DNA of 64,000 nucleotides from Xylona heveae TC161 (taxonomy: Eukaryota > Ascomycota > Xylonomycetes > Xylonales > Xylonaceae): contig NW_017264196.1 of the NCBI RefSeq assembly GCF_001619985.1, positions 1,302,001 to 1,366,000 of the forward strand, read 5' to 3'. A model generated the notes under the pieces. The model had not been told where the DNA came from and made no database searches. It saw nothing but the letters and a program-made list of their open reading frames with translations. The first letter of the stretch is position 1, and each line of letters starts with the position of its first letter. Below are positions 1-11,825 of the stretch, in pieces. Both the position numbers and the translations under genes were made by a program.

Positions 1-398
1 GTGCAGCTTCGGCAGGTTCTTGCATTGATGGCTGATCTCCCCGTCGTGATCTCCTGTCCCCACTTCAAAAGCGATTATCGTAGAGCATACGATGTATTAT
101 CGAACCATTGAGAATTGATAATCGGCGAGATAAAGCTCCAAGCACGTATTCGCCGAGAAAAGGAGTCTTAACTCAGTTAAGGATGGGGAATGCCAGAAAT
201 TGGTCTGTGCTTCTCCGGCTCTTCGTGCTCGTCGGCCGTCATGACGAACAAGACCCGGCTCCTACCGCCCTAAACACTTGCTGATGGATTACCAACCATC
301 GATATCGCACCTTTCTCTCTTCTCCTCAAATTTTTGAGGCAGAAAAGGGCAAGGTAATCAAGAACAGCTATTCGGCTTGGTTTTCTCCCTTTCAAAAA
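1..398. other. Upstream region of the GT8 gene
   Basis: No open frame that looks coding. It should contain the promoter and 5' leader of the downstream glycosyltransferase gene. I see no clear repeat or RNA gene. Confidence 0.5.
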
Positions 399-1574
399 AT
401 GGTCGCCACTAACGGCGCCGTTGCTGCTTGCAATCCAGACCCCATTCGGGTGGTAGATTCAAAGAAAGGTGCAGTCCCGAATTTCTTCAGTTCCCCAAAC
501 TTTCTTTTTTCTACTTTCACATCTTTGCGAACTCGGAAAGTGTACCCTGCGGATGATTCCTGAGACGCTGACTGTGGTTGCAATGAAATACAGTATGGAC
601 GACTCTAATCACGAATACGGCATACCTCTCTGGTCTACTGGCGCTTGATTATTCGTTAAAGAAGCACAAGTCGGCCTACCCGCTCGTCGCACTCTATACG
701 GATTCTTTCCCACCAGAGGGACATGCAGCGCTCGACGCGCGGGGAATCGCAAAGAAGAGGGTCAGCTACCTATTGCCCTCGGTTCACAAGGACTATAGCA
801 ACGACACGCGTTTCTACGATTGTTGGAGCAAGTTGACGCCGTTCTCTCTGGTTGAGTATGATCGCGTCGTTCAACTGGACAGCGACATGATTGTGCTGCA
901 AAACATGGACGAACTCATGGAGATGGAGCTTGATCCGCCGGAGCTGGGAGGTAAAGGGGACAAGGTCTTTGCAGCAGGCCATGCCTGTGTTTGCAACCCT
1001 CTTTCAAAGCCGCATTATCCCAAAAACTGGTACGTCAGGCCCATATATTTCACTTATGCTCAACGTCCGGCCGTAAAGCAATTAGCCCATAGATTTCTGA
1101 CAACTGCTTTATAGGATCCCGAAAAACTGCGCCTACACGTCGCAACATTCAACACCCGATGCTGCACAAAAGGAAGGCGCGCCGCCCACCATTGGCCTAG
1201 GCATGCCCAATGGCGGCCTGCAAGTGGTGAACCCTTCTGCCGACATCTACGACCGCATCCTCCAGAAATTAGTGACACCAGCCTCGGTCGAGACCTACGA
1301 ATTTGCTGATCAGTCATTATTGTCGGACCTCTTTCCTGGCCGTTGGGTGGCATTACCCTATATTTACAATGCGCTCAAGACCATTCGATGGGATCGCGTG
1401 CACGCGCCGATATGGAGAGATGAGAAGGTCAAGAATCTGCACTTGCTGCTCAATCCCAAACCCTGGGACGAAGTTCCCGGCCAAGAATCAGATGAGACGC
1501 ATAAGTGGTGGTGGAAGATCAATTTGGAAAGACTCGAGCATGAAAAGGCTCAGGGCATCAACGACGGCTTCTAA
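399..1574 (+). CDS. Glycosyltransferase family 8 (glycogenin/galactinol-synthase-like) protein
   Basis: Predicted in three exons: 399-468, 594-1029 and 1115-1574, with GT-AG introns that keep the frame (phase 1, then phase 2), giving about 321 residues. The fold signature is a GT8 nucleotide-sugar transferase: a WTTLITN start strand, the LDSDM stretch carrying the metal-binding DxD motif, the AGHACVCNP segment, the MPNGGLQVVNPS acceptor-side block, and FADQSLLSDLF with the WVALPYIYNALK segment. Family members transfer sugars from UDP- or GDP-sugars; the acceptor here is unknown. There is no signal peptide or membrane segment, so it is probably cytosolic. It is shorter than true self-glucosylating glycogenin and lacks its long C-terminal tail. 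The first exon was chosen because the donor at 469 is the only nearby one that joins in phase to the Val-Trp-Thr-Thr start of the conserved domain. Confidence 0.88.
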
Positions 1575-2161
1575 AAGTAAAGTAAAGGCATTTGCGCGTA
1601 GATTTTCTATGTACGATATCCCAATGTGTTCCGAGCTGTACGTTTTCACGCAGTTAGCGCTCCTGTCAACAAAAGTTATCGTGGCCAGCTTGGCCAAAAT
1701 CAAACTTTCTTCACATCCAGCACGTAGCCTACCTTGTGAAGCCAGCAAATGCAGGACTTTTTTTCTTCATATTTCTTGCGGACACCAACCGGATATCTCA
1801 AAAGAGCCAAAGAGCCTTCCCCTAGCTTCTAAACCCTCCTCGATCCTTCACTCAATCTGATTTCCTATACGAGTGCACACATTGCATTGATTTACACTGT
1901 CAATTTTGTAAAACGCGTTGTTTGTGGTAAAATAGTAGTGGTGGTGCCCCTCCAAAGTTCGCTCGGTGGGGGAGGAAACACCCCGCCGGAACCAACCCTC
2001 CGAATGTTCCGATGACATTTAGCAGGGGAGCAATATCGTCATTTCACCCTTTCAAATTGTTCTTTTCTACCTCTGTACTCTTTAACATAAACTTACGCTG
2101 TCACCGAATTTGTACATATCATTGAACCCGGTCGGTCGGATTGTCTCACAAATCACACATA
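1575..2161. other. Intergenic, 3' end of GT8 gene and promoter of fRMsr gene
   Basis: Both flanking genes are on the plus strand. The open frames here are shadows with no family resemblance. The last 100 bases are pyrimidine-rich, as in many fungal leaders. Confidence 0.5.
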
Positions 2162-2783
2162 ATGGTAAAATTTTCTCTTGCTTCTTACGATTTATACATC
2201 CTGAGGAATATCCGATTGTTCTAACGCAACGTAGGTACACGCGGAGGCGTCTACTTTCGCCGCTGGCGTTTCGAAGAGCGAGGCGTATGAGCAAGTTCTC
2301 GCTCAAGCTGAGGCTCTTTTTGATGGACAACGAAACTGGGTAAGCTAGCATCATTGTTGAGAGTCCCTTGTTTTATCATGTTTTTAAGCATGTTTTTCAA
2401 ACAATTCAGCGGACGCACGGGGCCTTTTTGCTTTATAATCATCGCACTGAGACGACATATATGGTTTCTGTTTTCTATTCATACCTTAAACTGGCATTCT
2501 TCCTTTTTGCTATATTTGCTTTTCCCTTTCTTCCCCTGTGGATCATTCATGTCCATTAATGATTATCCACATCACATGATGCTGGAGACAAAGGACCAAG
2601 AAGAAGCACCAGCTTGACCTCTCATGTATCTCCACCACAAACAGCACATACACAAAACGAACTGATTAAGGATTCAACTGCACTTACTTGCTTATCCTGT
2701 CTAACATTTTCTTCTTATTTCTAGGTCTGGTACGTCACAGCCTCTCATCGACTTCCCCTCGCCCCATTCTCCTCTTCTCTGGC

Positions 2784-2825
<42 letters not shown>

Positions 2826-3709
2826 TATCATTATCATTATCATTTCCGCTTTCTCCCCTACTTGAGAGAATACACCTACTAAACAGTAATCTCCAACACA
2901 GTAACACCGCCAACGCCGCGTCGCTATTATGGCATGCGTATCATTCCCTCGGGGCACCAAGCAATGAAGTGAACTGGGCAGGTAGGCACCCCACCCCACC
3001 CCCCTCCCCTTTGGAAATTTTTTGTTTTTCTTTTTCAACTCCTCCTTCCTCTCCTCGTTGTAAGACTTTTTGAATCCAATTGTTGCCACCAATATTCCAA
3101 TCAAAATATTTAACATTTTAACTTTGCGCCGCGCCTAGGCTTTTATGTTCTCGACCGAAGCAGTACGCAGAAAAAGCAATTAATCCTCGGCCCCTTTCAG
3201 GGGAAAGTCGCATGCCAAACAATACTTTTTGGCCGCGGCGTATGCGGGACGGCAGCAGCAACAGCGGAGACACAGTTAGTTGCCGATGTGGAGGCTTTCC
3301 CGGGCCATATTGCCTGCGACTCTGCGAGTCAGAGCGAGATTGTTGTGCCTATTGTGGCCGCGAATGGGAAGGTAAGTTCAGTTTCTCCTTTTCGCTCGTC
3401 TACTTGCCAGGGTCCGTGGGATGCCTCGCAGTTCGTCGTGTTCGTCAGTTTCCTCCGGCGCCTAGTATGGCTTTAGTCTGGATAGTGTCTTGTCTAGCCC
3501 CTTTATGCTGGGAACGTAATGATGCGTTTTACACCTGAGGGTTTGGAGAACGACACGGATGATGAAAGAAGACTTGGCTGATGTAGAACTGAATCCAGGT
3601 CGTTGCAATCATTGATGTTGATTGCGCGGTAAAGAACGGATTTGATGAGACTGACAAAGCATCACTGGAAAGGTTGGCTGCACTTTTGGCAAAGAGCTGC
3701 GATTGGTAG
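2162..3709 (+). CDS. Free methionine-R-sulfoxide reductase (GAF-domain fRMsr), six exons with a 5-nt microexon
   Basis: Predicted exons: 2162-2164 (ATG only), 2235-2339, 2725-2729 (GTCTG), 2902-2981, 3139-3371 and 3599-3709; all introns are GT-AG and the sum is 537 nt, 178 residues. The protein is a single GAF domain that reduces free methionine-(R)-sulfoxide in the cytosol. Blocks seen in order: DGQRNW-VCN, ASLLWHAY, VNWAGFYVLD, LILGPFQGKVACQT, GRGVCGTAAA, DVEAFPGHIACD, SEIVVPIV, VVAIIDVDC, GFDETDKASLE and a final SCDW. The three cysteines at residues 90, 100 and 124 match the catalytic/resolving set of the yeast enzyme (Cys91, Cys101, Cys125). Only the microexon, flanked by CTAG and GTACGT, restores the Val-Cys-Asn of the family and the frame. 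The gene is tail-to-tail with srbA. Confidence 0.9.
2784..2844 (+). repeat. (CAT)n / (TTATCA)n microsatellite
   Basis: About fourteen CAT units followed by three TTATCA-like units. It lies inside the third intron of the fRMsr gene, between the 5-nt microexon and exon 4, so length change could alter splicing efficiency but not the protein. Confidence 0.95.
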
Positions 3710-4212
3710 ACAGTTTTGATAAAGCAATGAGAATGTTCGTTGCTAGACTTGTACACGCTAAGCTGTCTCAGCCCCCGGAAAAGTAACATCTATATAGAAG
3801 GAAAAGCTTTTTAGAAGAACAGCTTGATGTGAAGTGAAAGATTCCTGCCAACTTGTGACATGGTTTGTCATTTCCTGGATGCGGAGAGGGTCTTGTGCAA
3901 ACACTGCAGCTAAAGCTATAAAAAATTAGGTAACAATGCAGATACCTCATAGTGGGAACCAATTCTATATGCCCCAATCATGAATAGCTCCGTCGCTAAA
4001 AAAGAACGCCATATGTTAAAAAATAGAGGCAGTCGTAAAAGTACCAGCTGATACTGCGCCTTTCACCCAATAGACATTTAAAATCCCTCGTTCCTCATTC
4101 AAGCCCAAAAAAAACCCCAATCAAGAACCTCCATTCCAGCGGAGAAAAAATTATTCGCTTTTCTTTTGTCTCTTTTTTTTTTTTATTTCTTTTTCCCTAG
4201 TCGTTGGATACT
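3710..4212. other. Convergent intergenic region (3' ends of fRMsr and srbA)
   Basis: Terminator/polyadenylation space between two convergent genes. A T-rich run near 4166-4190 becomes A-rich on the srbA strand. No gene seen. Confidence 0.5.
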
Positions 4213-7200
4213 TCAGCACTTATCCTCACCCTCGCTAAGGGACGCGTATCCCGCATCGCCCTCCTCTACCGATTCCTGCATACCCACAACTTTTCGACTA
4301 ACTTCCAAACATTCCTCGACAATTCTGGTCCTGGTCTTTTTGCTGAGTCCGCTCTTCTTGGCGGCATCACTTCCAATCCAGACGCGAAGGGTACCTGCAA
4401 CGTGCTCGAGGCCTTGCTTGGTATCATTGGCAAGCCCCTCGTGGCTCGCAAAGATTCTCAGGAGCCGGTAGGCCGCCAAGAAACCAATCAAGCTAAGCTT
4501 TGATGGGTGCAGGTACAGGTCGTTGAAGATGCTGGTCGCACGAAGAGGCATATTTGCCGAAGAATTGGCATTGCGAAGATGAGCGAGGGCCATGGCAGAG
4601 CAGACAGCGACTCGGATATCAACGGTAGCATGTGCAGAGGTGGGATTGTCCATTAGAAGAGAGGAATTGTCTTTCGAAAGAGATGCAGCAGCATCCGAGT
4701 ACATGGCCTGCACGACTGCAGAGATATTTTCATTGCGGTCAGACTTTTCGAGAATGGCCTTGGTCAAAAGAGCTCGAGTCTGTGCGACCGAAAGTGGCGG
4801 CGCAATTTGGTAGGCCCGGTCGAGTCCAGGCTTGATGTCGTCGACACTAAAAGTGCTTCTGCCCAGAGTGGTGGTAATAGCCTTGTTGAGGATGGAAGTG
4901 GATGACCAGGCGGAAAGCGCGTCAAGAGGGGATCTAATGGCGAAGTCCTCCACCACACTGTCCATGTAGTCGTTTCCGCCTTCCGTTCCCTCACTGGTGG
5001 CGCGATTCCAAGCCAGATTGTATACCCGCTGGATAACGTCCCGAGTCATGACCTCTTCAGGAGCCATCTGGAGGAGCTCAGCCAGGTGATCGGGAAGGAT
5101 TTCGGTGCCATCCACATCTTTGAACTTGCTGTTAGCAAGCGCACCTTGGAGATTGCGCGCCAAATTCCACTGGTAACGAGCAAGCTTGGCAGCCAACTCA
5201 TCAAAGAGATTCCAGCCACCGGAACCGCTGCCCATCTCCCAGAGCAGGACACGGATGTGAAGAGCTCTGAGCATGAGCCGGGCCGGGGTGTCTGGCAACG
5301 TGGCCGAGGCCATGAGCGTAAGAATCAAGCGGCTCTTGCTGATTTCTTCATCGCCACCGGCAAGCTGTGCATCGAGAGCAATTTCCCAAGCCTTGATTCT
5401 TGCAATTTCGTGTTCCTCGGTGGCGCCCGTCAGTAAAGCGTATCCTCGCCAGCCAATCATGTTGCGGATGCTGAGCTTGGCCATTTTAAGGGCCAACGCT
5501 GCCACCTCAAGCAGGAAATTATGGCGAGGCACCCAAACAGTCTGGATGGCGGTAAGCCATGCCTTTCGTCGAACTTCGAGAGGTGATGCGAGAGAGGGCG
5601 CAGCGGAAAGTCCAGCGGTAACGGACTTCTTGTTGTGTTTCGGCTTCGAATCGAAAAACGACGGTGACAAAACATAAATGAGCGCGCCGACGACCAGCAG
5701 GATCTTGAATAGAGGAAGAAGCCCTTGGAAAGAAGAGGTTCCCAACAGTCTTTGGCCCAAAATTCCTTGCATACTACTCTGACCAACTCCGTAACCCAAC
5801 AACTCCATGGGCAACGCGAAGAGGCCACGTCCATTTGGCTGGTCTCCGCGCTGCTCCTTCTCACTAAACCCTTCCATAATCATCAATCCCGCCAATGACC
5901 CGACCATCAACTTACTCATCAGACCTCCTCCGCCTCTTCCTTGAGAGCCTTGGGCGTTTCCTCCATCTCCTGGCTGGCCTGGCATATTTTGGTAGGTGGG
6001 GTACCCGGCTTGGTGGGTTGTGTAGTGTTGTTGAAGCTGACCTGCGTGGAGCCTCCGCATACTTTCAGGGACTTGAATCAGACCTTGTGGAACGCCTTGC
6101 GTACCTGTTTGCGCGTGAGAGGCAGACTCGGCAAACGGATCGCCCGGGTAGCGGAGGCCACTCGGCGTGCCGCCCATGCCGGGGTTCATGCCAATCGAGC
6201 CAGTCATGGCAAGCTTTTCAAAAGCGTTCAGACGAACCTTCAAAGCAACATTCTCATCCGAGAGGCGCTTATTACGCTTCTCGAGATGCCGAATGTACTC
6301 GGTTGCCTTGGAGAGGACAGTGGCCTTGTTCAGCTTATGAGCTGGTGTCAAGCCCTCGAGATCCTCCGGGTCGTCGTCTTCGTCGCCGTTGCCCTGAGTA
6401 GCTCGTGACATGACACGCAAACTGGGGACACTGTCCCGCAACGCGGCAATCTTGTCATTGAGGTTTGTCCGATATCGCTTTTCAATCATATTATGCGCTG
6501 TCTTCTTGACAGGCGGTTGCTTGGCCGGTTTGGCCTCCGTTGGGGACTCTATATTGTCATCATCGGCAGATGACTTTCGCTTACGGTTGTTGTTGGTGTT
6601 GGGGGTATTAGTGCTGCTGGATGCTGCAGTATTTCGCGACGGCTCGGGAGACGATGTTGAGCTTCGCCTCGTACCGGTAGCTGAGTCCGGACTCTGTTGA
6701 AAGGCGGCTGCAGCATAGGGTGTAAACGCAATGTTTCGAAGGTGTTGCTGTTGCTCCAGTGTCAAGGGAGACACGGTACCGGCAACAGTAGGGGTATTCT
6801 GGGGCACTTGGGCCCAAGCGAGGGGATCGGAGTAGAAGCTGCTGCTTTGCTGGGCGGGGGTGCTTCCGGATGTTGTCGATAGAGGGTCATCGAACTGAAA
6901 CTGAGCGTCATTGTTTCTGTCCTCACCAAAGGTGAAGGAGCTGCCATCCATGGTTGGCAGAGCGGTCATATCGACCGGGGAGCGCATCTGAGTAAAGGCC
7001 GACGGCTGATCAGTCGTCGTCGGCTGTGCTTGGGGGCTTTCTTGTCGGCCCATGACAGGGGAGATATGTTCTTCTTTGATGAATTGCTGAGGGGAGGGCT
7101 TATTGAATTGTTTGGGCGAGACGGTCTGAGCTGTACCGTCCCACCGCATCCACTCTTCCCAGTTGCCGTAGGGAAAAGGGTTTTGGGCTTGGTTATCGCC

Positions 7201-7565
7201 AGCCAGGGCTTCAGCGGTTAAAGCAGTCCACGAGTTGGACAGACGCCGCGAGTTGGGCGGCGGGTCCATGGACATGGGCGAGTGATCCGCCTCAAGAGAA
7301 GAGCTGCGGGGTGTCGATAAGGACGGGGGAGAGGCGGTAGTATCTAGAGGTGGAGAGTCGTATTCGTTGAAGAGACAATAGGGTCCGACCTGAACACCAT
7401 GCGATTAACGCGTTAGCGTGACGCAGTCCTCGAATGATGATAAACGCTCCAGACTCAATAGGAACAAATGAAAAGTGGGCTGAGCCATCAAGGACATACG
7501 GCCACTTGGTCAAGGTCCGCCAGGATGCCCAGACAGCTCTGAAGATCAGCCTCATTAGGATCCAT
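4213..7565 (-). CDS. srbA: Sterol regulatory element-binding protein (SREBP), SrbA type
   Basis: Two exons: 7500-7565 (22 codons from ATG) and 4213-7389, intron 7390-7499 (GTATGT...CAG), 1080 residues. It is the membrane-tethered bHLH factor that controls sterol synthesis, hypoxia adaptation and azole response in fungi; it sits in the ER until cleaved. The bHLH-leucine-zipper region is at about residues 318-410 and carries the SREBP-specific tyrosine in IEKRYRTNLND, with an acidic insert in the loop (GNGDEDDDPED) as in other fungal SREBPs. Two hydrophobic segments follow, near LMVGSLAGLMIM and FKILLVVGALIYVL, then a long C-terminal domain of the fungal SREBP type (DUF2014-like). The N-terminal half is Ser/Pro/Gln-rich. 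The upstream exon was chosen because the frame is open from the acceptor to the internal Met-Ser-Met-Asp and the joined sequence is acidic and SREBP-like. A start at 7275 would give 1020 residues. Confidence 0.93.
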
Positions 7566-10500
7566 TGGGGATCGAGGGTGCTTGTCTGAGGTGATCTACT
7601 TTTTTTGTCCGGTAGACGTACTGAAGACGAGGCGGTAATGAGGTAAAAGTGTGAGTGATAAGGAGGAGGATGAGACAAGGTTTGTTTGGTTGGTTGGTTG
7701 GTTGGTTGTTTTGAATCGTAAGGTGCAGTGGGCAGTAGTAGTAAAAGCTTGACAATGGGATGATAATAAAGAGAGGAGAATATGAAAGGAGGGGGGAAGT
7801 ATTGGGCTTTCTTTTTTGGCGCTCCTTACCATGCAGATAGAGGCTGGGATATGTGGCTCAGAGAGCACATTGACATTTTATCCTCTTCGGGGGTCAGAGT
7901 TTCTGAGACGGGGACTCGCAGGGGCCAGCTCGGGAAGCGGATGGGCGCGATAGGAAAGTCGGAGCCTCAACGATTGACAGGCGAGAAGGGCCCCCGGGCG
8001 GGATGGGCACCGCGTGGTTTCGTGACCGGGGGAGTGCACAGTAAGCGATAACTTTAGAGCCGGACGGCGATCGCCTGTGGGTTCTTTTGGAGCTTGTGCT
8101 TGTGAGTAATAGCTAACTAGGCGTTAGGGAAATTGTGGGTAAATTTCCTTTGGACTTTTCGGGGCGTTTAGGGGAGGGGGGGGGAAGAGAAAGGGCCTTC
8201 TGATGGATGGTGGAACGCACCCGAGCGGAGGACGAGGTTCCGGCCGAATGAATGCCTTGGTGCCTTGGCCAACTACTTCTTTTTTGCGTTAGGAAGCTGC
8301 TCGGTTTCTACCAAGTAGGTATAGGTGCTTCCTAAACGGGCGGAGGCTGCACAAAGGCGAAGGAAACAATGTTTGGCATGGAACACCCCTCCTCAGGAAT
8401 AATGTACCTTACCGGTCGAATTAGGAGTGGGGGAGGAGAGAGAAAAGGAAAAGGACCAAAGAGAAGGGGAAAAGGAACAGAAGAAAAAAAAATTTCGTTT
8501 CTTCCAAGAGCCGCAGAATAAATGGGTCGTCAGAGTTTTTTAGGTCGTTACAACTACACGGAGCTATACCAGGGCCCAAGCCTTCTCTTCTGATGATGCC
8601 AGATAAGGTCATTTTTTCCTCTACGGAGTACCCTGAAGAAAGTGAGTTGAACGAGGGTACCAGCGAGTCGCTGAGGGTTCGTTGTGCGCCGCAACTATGC
8701 TGGTCTCGACACTACAGTACATCACCACCTTTCGGTCCTACCCAATGGTGTTGGTTCGGGGGCGGGAGGAACCTTAGGCGAACCTCGCCTTGGGAAGGGA
8801 ACTTGGATCAAGAAAAGTCGGGTGATTTATCGTACGACCGTCCCCATCGCCTTCTCCTTTCACCTCCCCCAATTCTTTCCGTAAGGCACCAAATCCTTTT
8901 TCGTATGAAAACCCTCCCACGGTGCAATTCGGAGCCCATTTTATCCGTCACCGCGACAAGACCCGTCACGAGAAAGCAATAGAGTAATGTAATAAGGGTC
9001 CAGTGAAAAATTTCTGCTGCCGTTTGCCGAGCGTTTTCGTCGTGGCATTCTCGTTGAAGCCCCTTCTGCAGAATTCCAGCTTTCATCATGATTCCATTCA
9101 ATCAAGACCTCACCGTCTTCAAACGTTGTGGCGCCCCAGATGACTAAGGCAACTAACTCTATCCGCCCCACTGCTTTCACCATCCCTACTCCCCTGCTAT
9201 GATTGATTTACGTGTACGAATTCTGTAGTTACTCCGTATCAAGCGTCCCAACTTTTTTGCTGTCCTCGTCACTACGTAGTACTCCATACTGTGATGAGCG
9301 ATGCGTCAATCTATCAATTCCAGTCCCGATCGCTCTTGGCGTCTATTCCTCTCCTCAGCCAATATGTTCTCATACCGCGTCGGCTGAAATTGCACGCAAG
9401 CAAGTCGCTCGTTGGAGGCCAATGACAAATCTATCGAACTCCTTACAAAGTATTCCCAGGGTTCTTTTGAATCGATGATCTCCAAGCTGTTAGAGTACTA
9501 ACCCCCCTCTTTTCAACGCATCCCAGTGTTCCTGAACATAGTACAAGCATGTGCGCCGGCCAGAGGTTACGCGTTTAGTCTAGCCAACTGAAGTGTGCCG
9601 TTCAGCTGTGATAAAGTGGCTATCAAACATAATTCATTGTGCTGCTCGCATGAAGCCCTCGTTGTGATTTCGATGACAGCTGTTAAGGTTCTGGTACGGC
9701 AACAATGGACAAAGTCCACGGGATTTTTACGTTACGGGTATTCGCGAGTGAACTTTTCATTCTACCTCCCTTATCTTACCGCGGATCTGGAAATGCCAGC
9801 ACGACGGAAATGGAGAATTCAAAAAGTTCGATCCGTGGCAAGCTTCGCAGGGCACAAAAAGAAAAGAGATATGGCCAAGGGGACGTTTTGGGTTAGATCA
9901 GGTATGAAATGACTTCTGAACTTCTACTCGTCACATGGGGAGGCTTGAATTCACGTCGAGGCTGAGTTCTTCGACTCGACCGGGGGCCACGCTGGGTTAA
10001 ATGCGTGGCGCAGCGCCAGAAGTGACGCCAGCGTACCCTTAAGTCATGGAGATTCTCGCTTGGTCGGAGAAGCACTTGGATACCTTCTCAATCGTTGACA
10101 CTAGCAACCCAGCCAGGATCTCACAGAAGAGTTGTCGCGTTTAATTTCGAACTATAGCGTAGCTATGCTGGAGTGCCTGAGGCACGGGTTAGTTAGGGTG
10201 CTTTGTGCGGATACTATGATACTCTTCAAAACGAATTCATTGCGCAGCTGATGTCCAGCACGTATCGAGAACAGCACCTACCCACTGAACTCGAAATCGT
10301 CCCATTGGCCTTCTCCATACGCTCTCGTAGTCGGATTCTCCCGGAGAATGAGGATAAAAAAAAACCCCCCCCTTGCGATCGTTGACTTGGAATGCCACGA
10401 GTTTGATAACGAAATGATCAGCGTGGAATATCCGCCCTGGCCCGTCGTTGAAGGGGGCGTGATTTCGAGTTCGTGTAGAGTCTGTTCTGTACTCGTAATA

Positions 10501-11303
10501 GGGCACAGCTGACATGTCTCTGGCCAATTGAAAAAGGAGAATCTGCCCCTATGTCTGAAGGAGAAATGTCTGAGATAATCAAATGTCCCTTACACGAGCA
10601 GAGCTTAACCCGCCTGACTTGTACCTTTTGCCCTCACATGGCTTTTCGTAGTTTTACTTTTGTGCGAAGATACTACGTAGGGTGGGGACGCGAATCCATT
10701 TGCGGCGAACGAGGGGATTGTCTTTGCCTCCTTCCCTCGTTCGGATGTGTCGCTAAGACCCGTTTCAAAGCGGAGAGCAGGTGAAAACCCTCGCCCTTTC
10801 AATCTCTCGTCTTCTGGTTCACGATCTCGTCTTGTGCCCATTGATTTACCCTTCAATTGACATATTTCTCTGAAATACTTCCATCTTTCAAAACATATTA
10901 AAAATCCAGCGACCAATATATTCCCCCATCTTCCCGCAGTGGCTCCATATCCTCACGCAAAACTCTCTGCAAATTTTGGTGTGACGCCTCTCGCAGCCAT
11001 TTCCGCTGCTCACTCTCAGGGACTGCCGGTACCCCGCAGCCACCTCTGTAATCCCGACTGACGTCCCTTCCGACAAGCGATTTTCTTTGTCCCTTCTCCA
11101 CACCGGTAGATCTCAAACCGAGACGCAAACCCACTTTTTTCAATCTTCGGCTTCAAGCACGAAAAGCGACTTTGGAAAAGCGATTTGTGACATTTCCATC
11201 CTCTTGATTCTTCTCGCGAGACCACTCGAATTTTCTTTCATCGGATAAATTCAAATTTAGCCTCTGGGGCAGATCGACCGTCACCTCTGTCCTCGGCCAC
11301 GGA
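7566..11303. other. Long regulatory interval upstream of srbA
   Basis: About 3.7 kb with no gene I can support; the open frames lack family resemblance. The srbA 5' leader and promoter occupy the left end. Two TACTCCGTA motifs lie here (8622-8630 and 9230-9238). The right end, from about 10.9 kb, is pyrimidine-rich and likely the leader of the small gene at 11.3 kb. Large promoters are common for fungal regulators. Confidence 0.45.
7686..7708 (+). repeat. (TTGG)n microsatellite in srbA leader
   Basis: Nearly six TTGG units, read as CCAA on the srbA strand, about 120-145 bases upstream of the predicted srbA start codon. Confidence 0.9.
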
Positions 11304-11825
11304 ATGCATCGTGACCGCGCATCGCCAATCATCGGTCCAACCTCACCACATTCTACGAGCCATATGAATTCTGCAATGTTTTCGACATCATCTCGCGCGA
11401 AGCGCAAGGCTCCTTCAAATCCTCTGCGGCTGCCTTCGCTGCCACGATTTCACCCCGCGGTATACCAATCACCTAGCACGAGCGCTTCAAACACTCCGGC
11501 TTCAGAACTTAGCACTCCTCACGCTCACGCGCAGAGACAAATTTCCGAGGCCCAACGGCAGCTATACGCTTATCAGCGAGAATTGATGGGTCACACATTT
11601 GCTACACGGGATCCCGTCAGGCAGGTTGGCACAAAGCCTGCCAGTCCAAAGCTGGTACCGCTTGGAAGCCCAGGCCCAGTCACGCCGTTGATGTTAGAAG
11701 AGGAGGGTGGCTATTTCATAGCAGGGGCAACTTCAGTGGCTCGTGGCGTTTGTGACGAGGCAGCTCAAAGAGAACTCGTTGAGCGCTTGATATGCCAGGA
11801 AACCACTCGCGAAAGACAACGATAG
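11304..11825 (+). CDS. Small conserved fungal protein of unknown function
   Basis: Single exon, 173 residues, ATG start. I do not know a function. The protein is basic and Ser/Pro-rich at the N terminus (SRAKRKAPSNPLRLPSLP), has a FHPAVYQSP block, an helical stretch ISEAQRQLYAYQRELMG, then SPKLVPLGSPGPVTPLMLEE and an Ala/Glu-rich end. This order is familiar from small hypothetical proteins in Aspergillus-like genomes, which is why I call it a gene rather than a chance frame. No signal peptide or membrane segment. Internal Met codons at residues 21 and 25 are alternative starts. A long pyrimidine-rich leader precedes it. Confidence 0.7.
   Translation: MHRDRASPIIGPTSPHSTSHMNSAMFSTSSRAKRKAPSNPLRLPSLPRFHPAVYQSPSTSASNTPASELSTPHAHAQRQISEAQRQLYAYQRELMGHTFATRDPVRQVGTKPASPKLVPLGSPGPVTPLMLEEEGGYFIAGATSVARGVCDEAAQRELVERLICQETTRERQR

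Noticed and set aside
2688-2913. His-rich and Asp/Met-rich frames over the CAT repeat
   Set aside because: They are translations of a microsatellite in an intron of the fRMsr gene.
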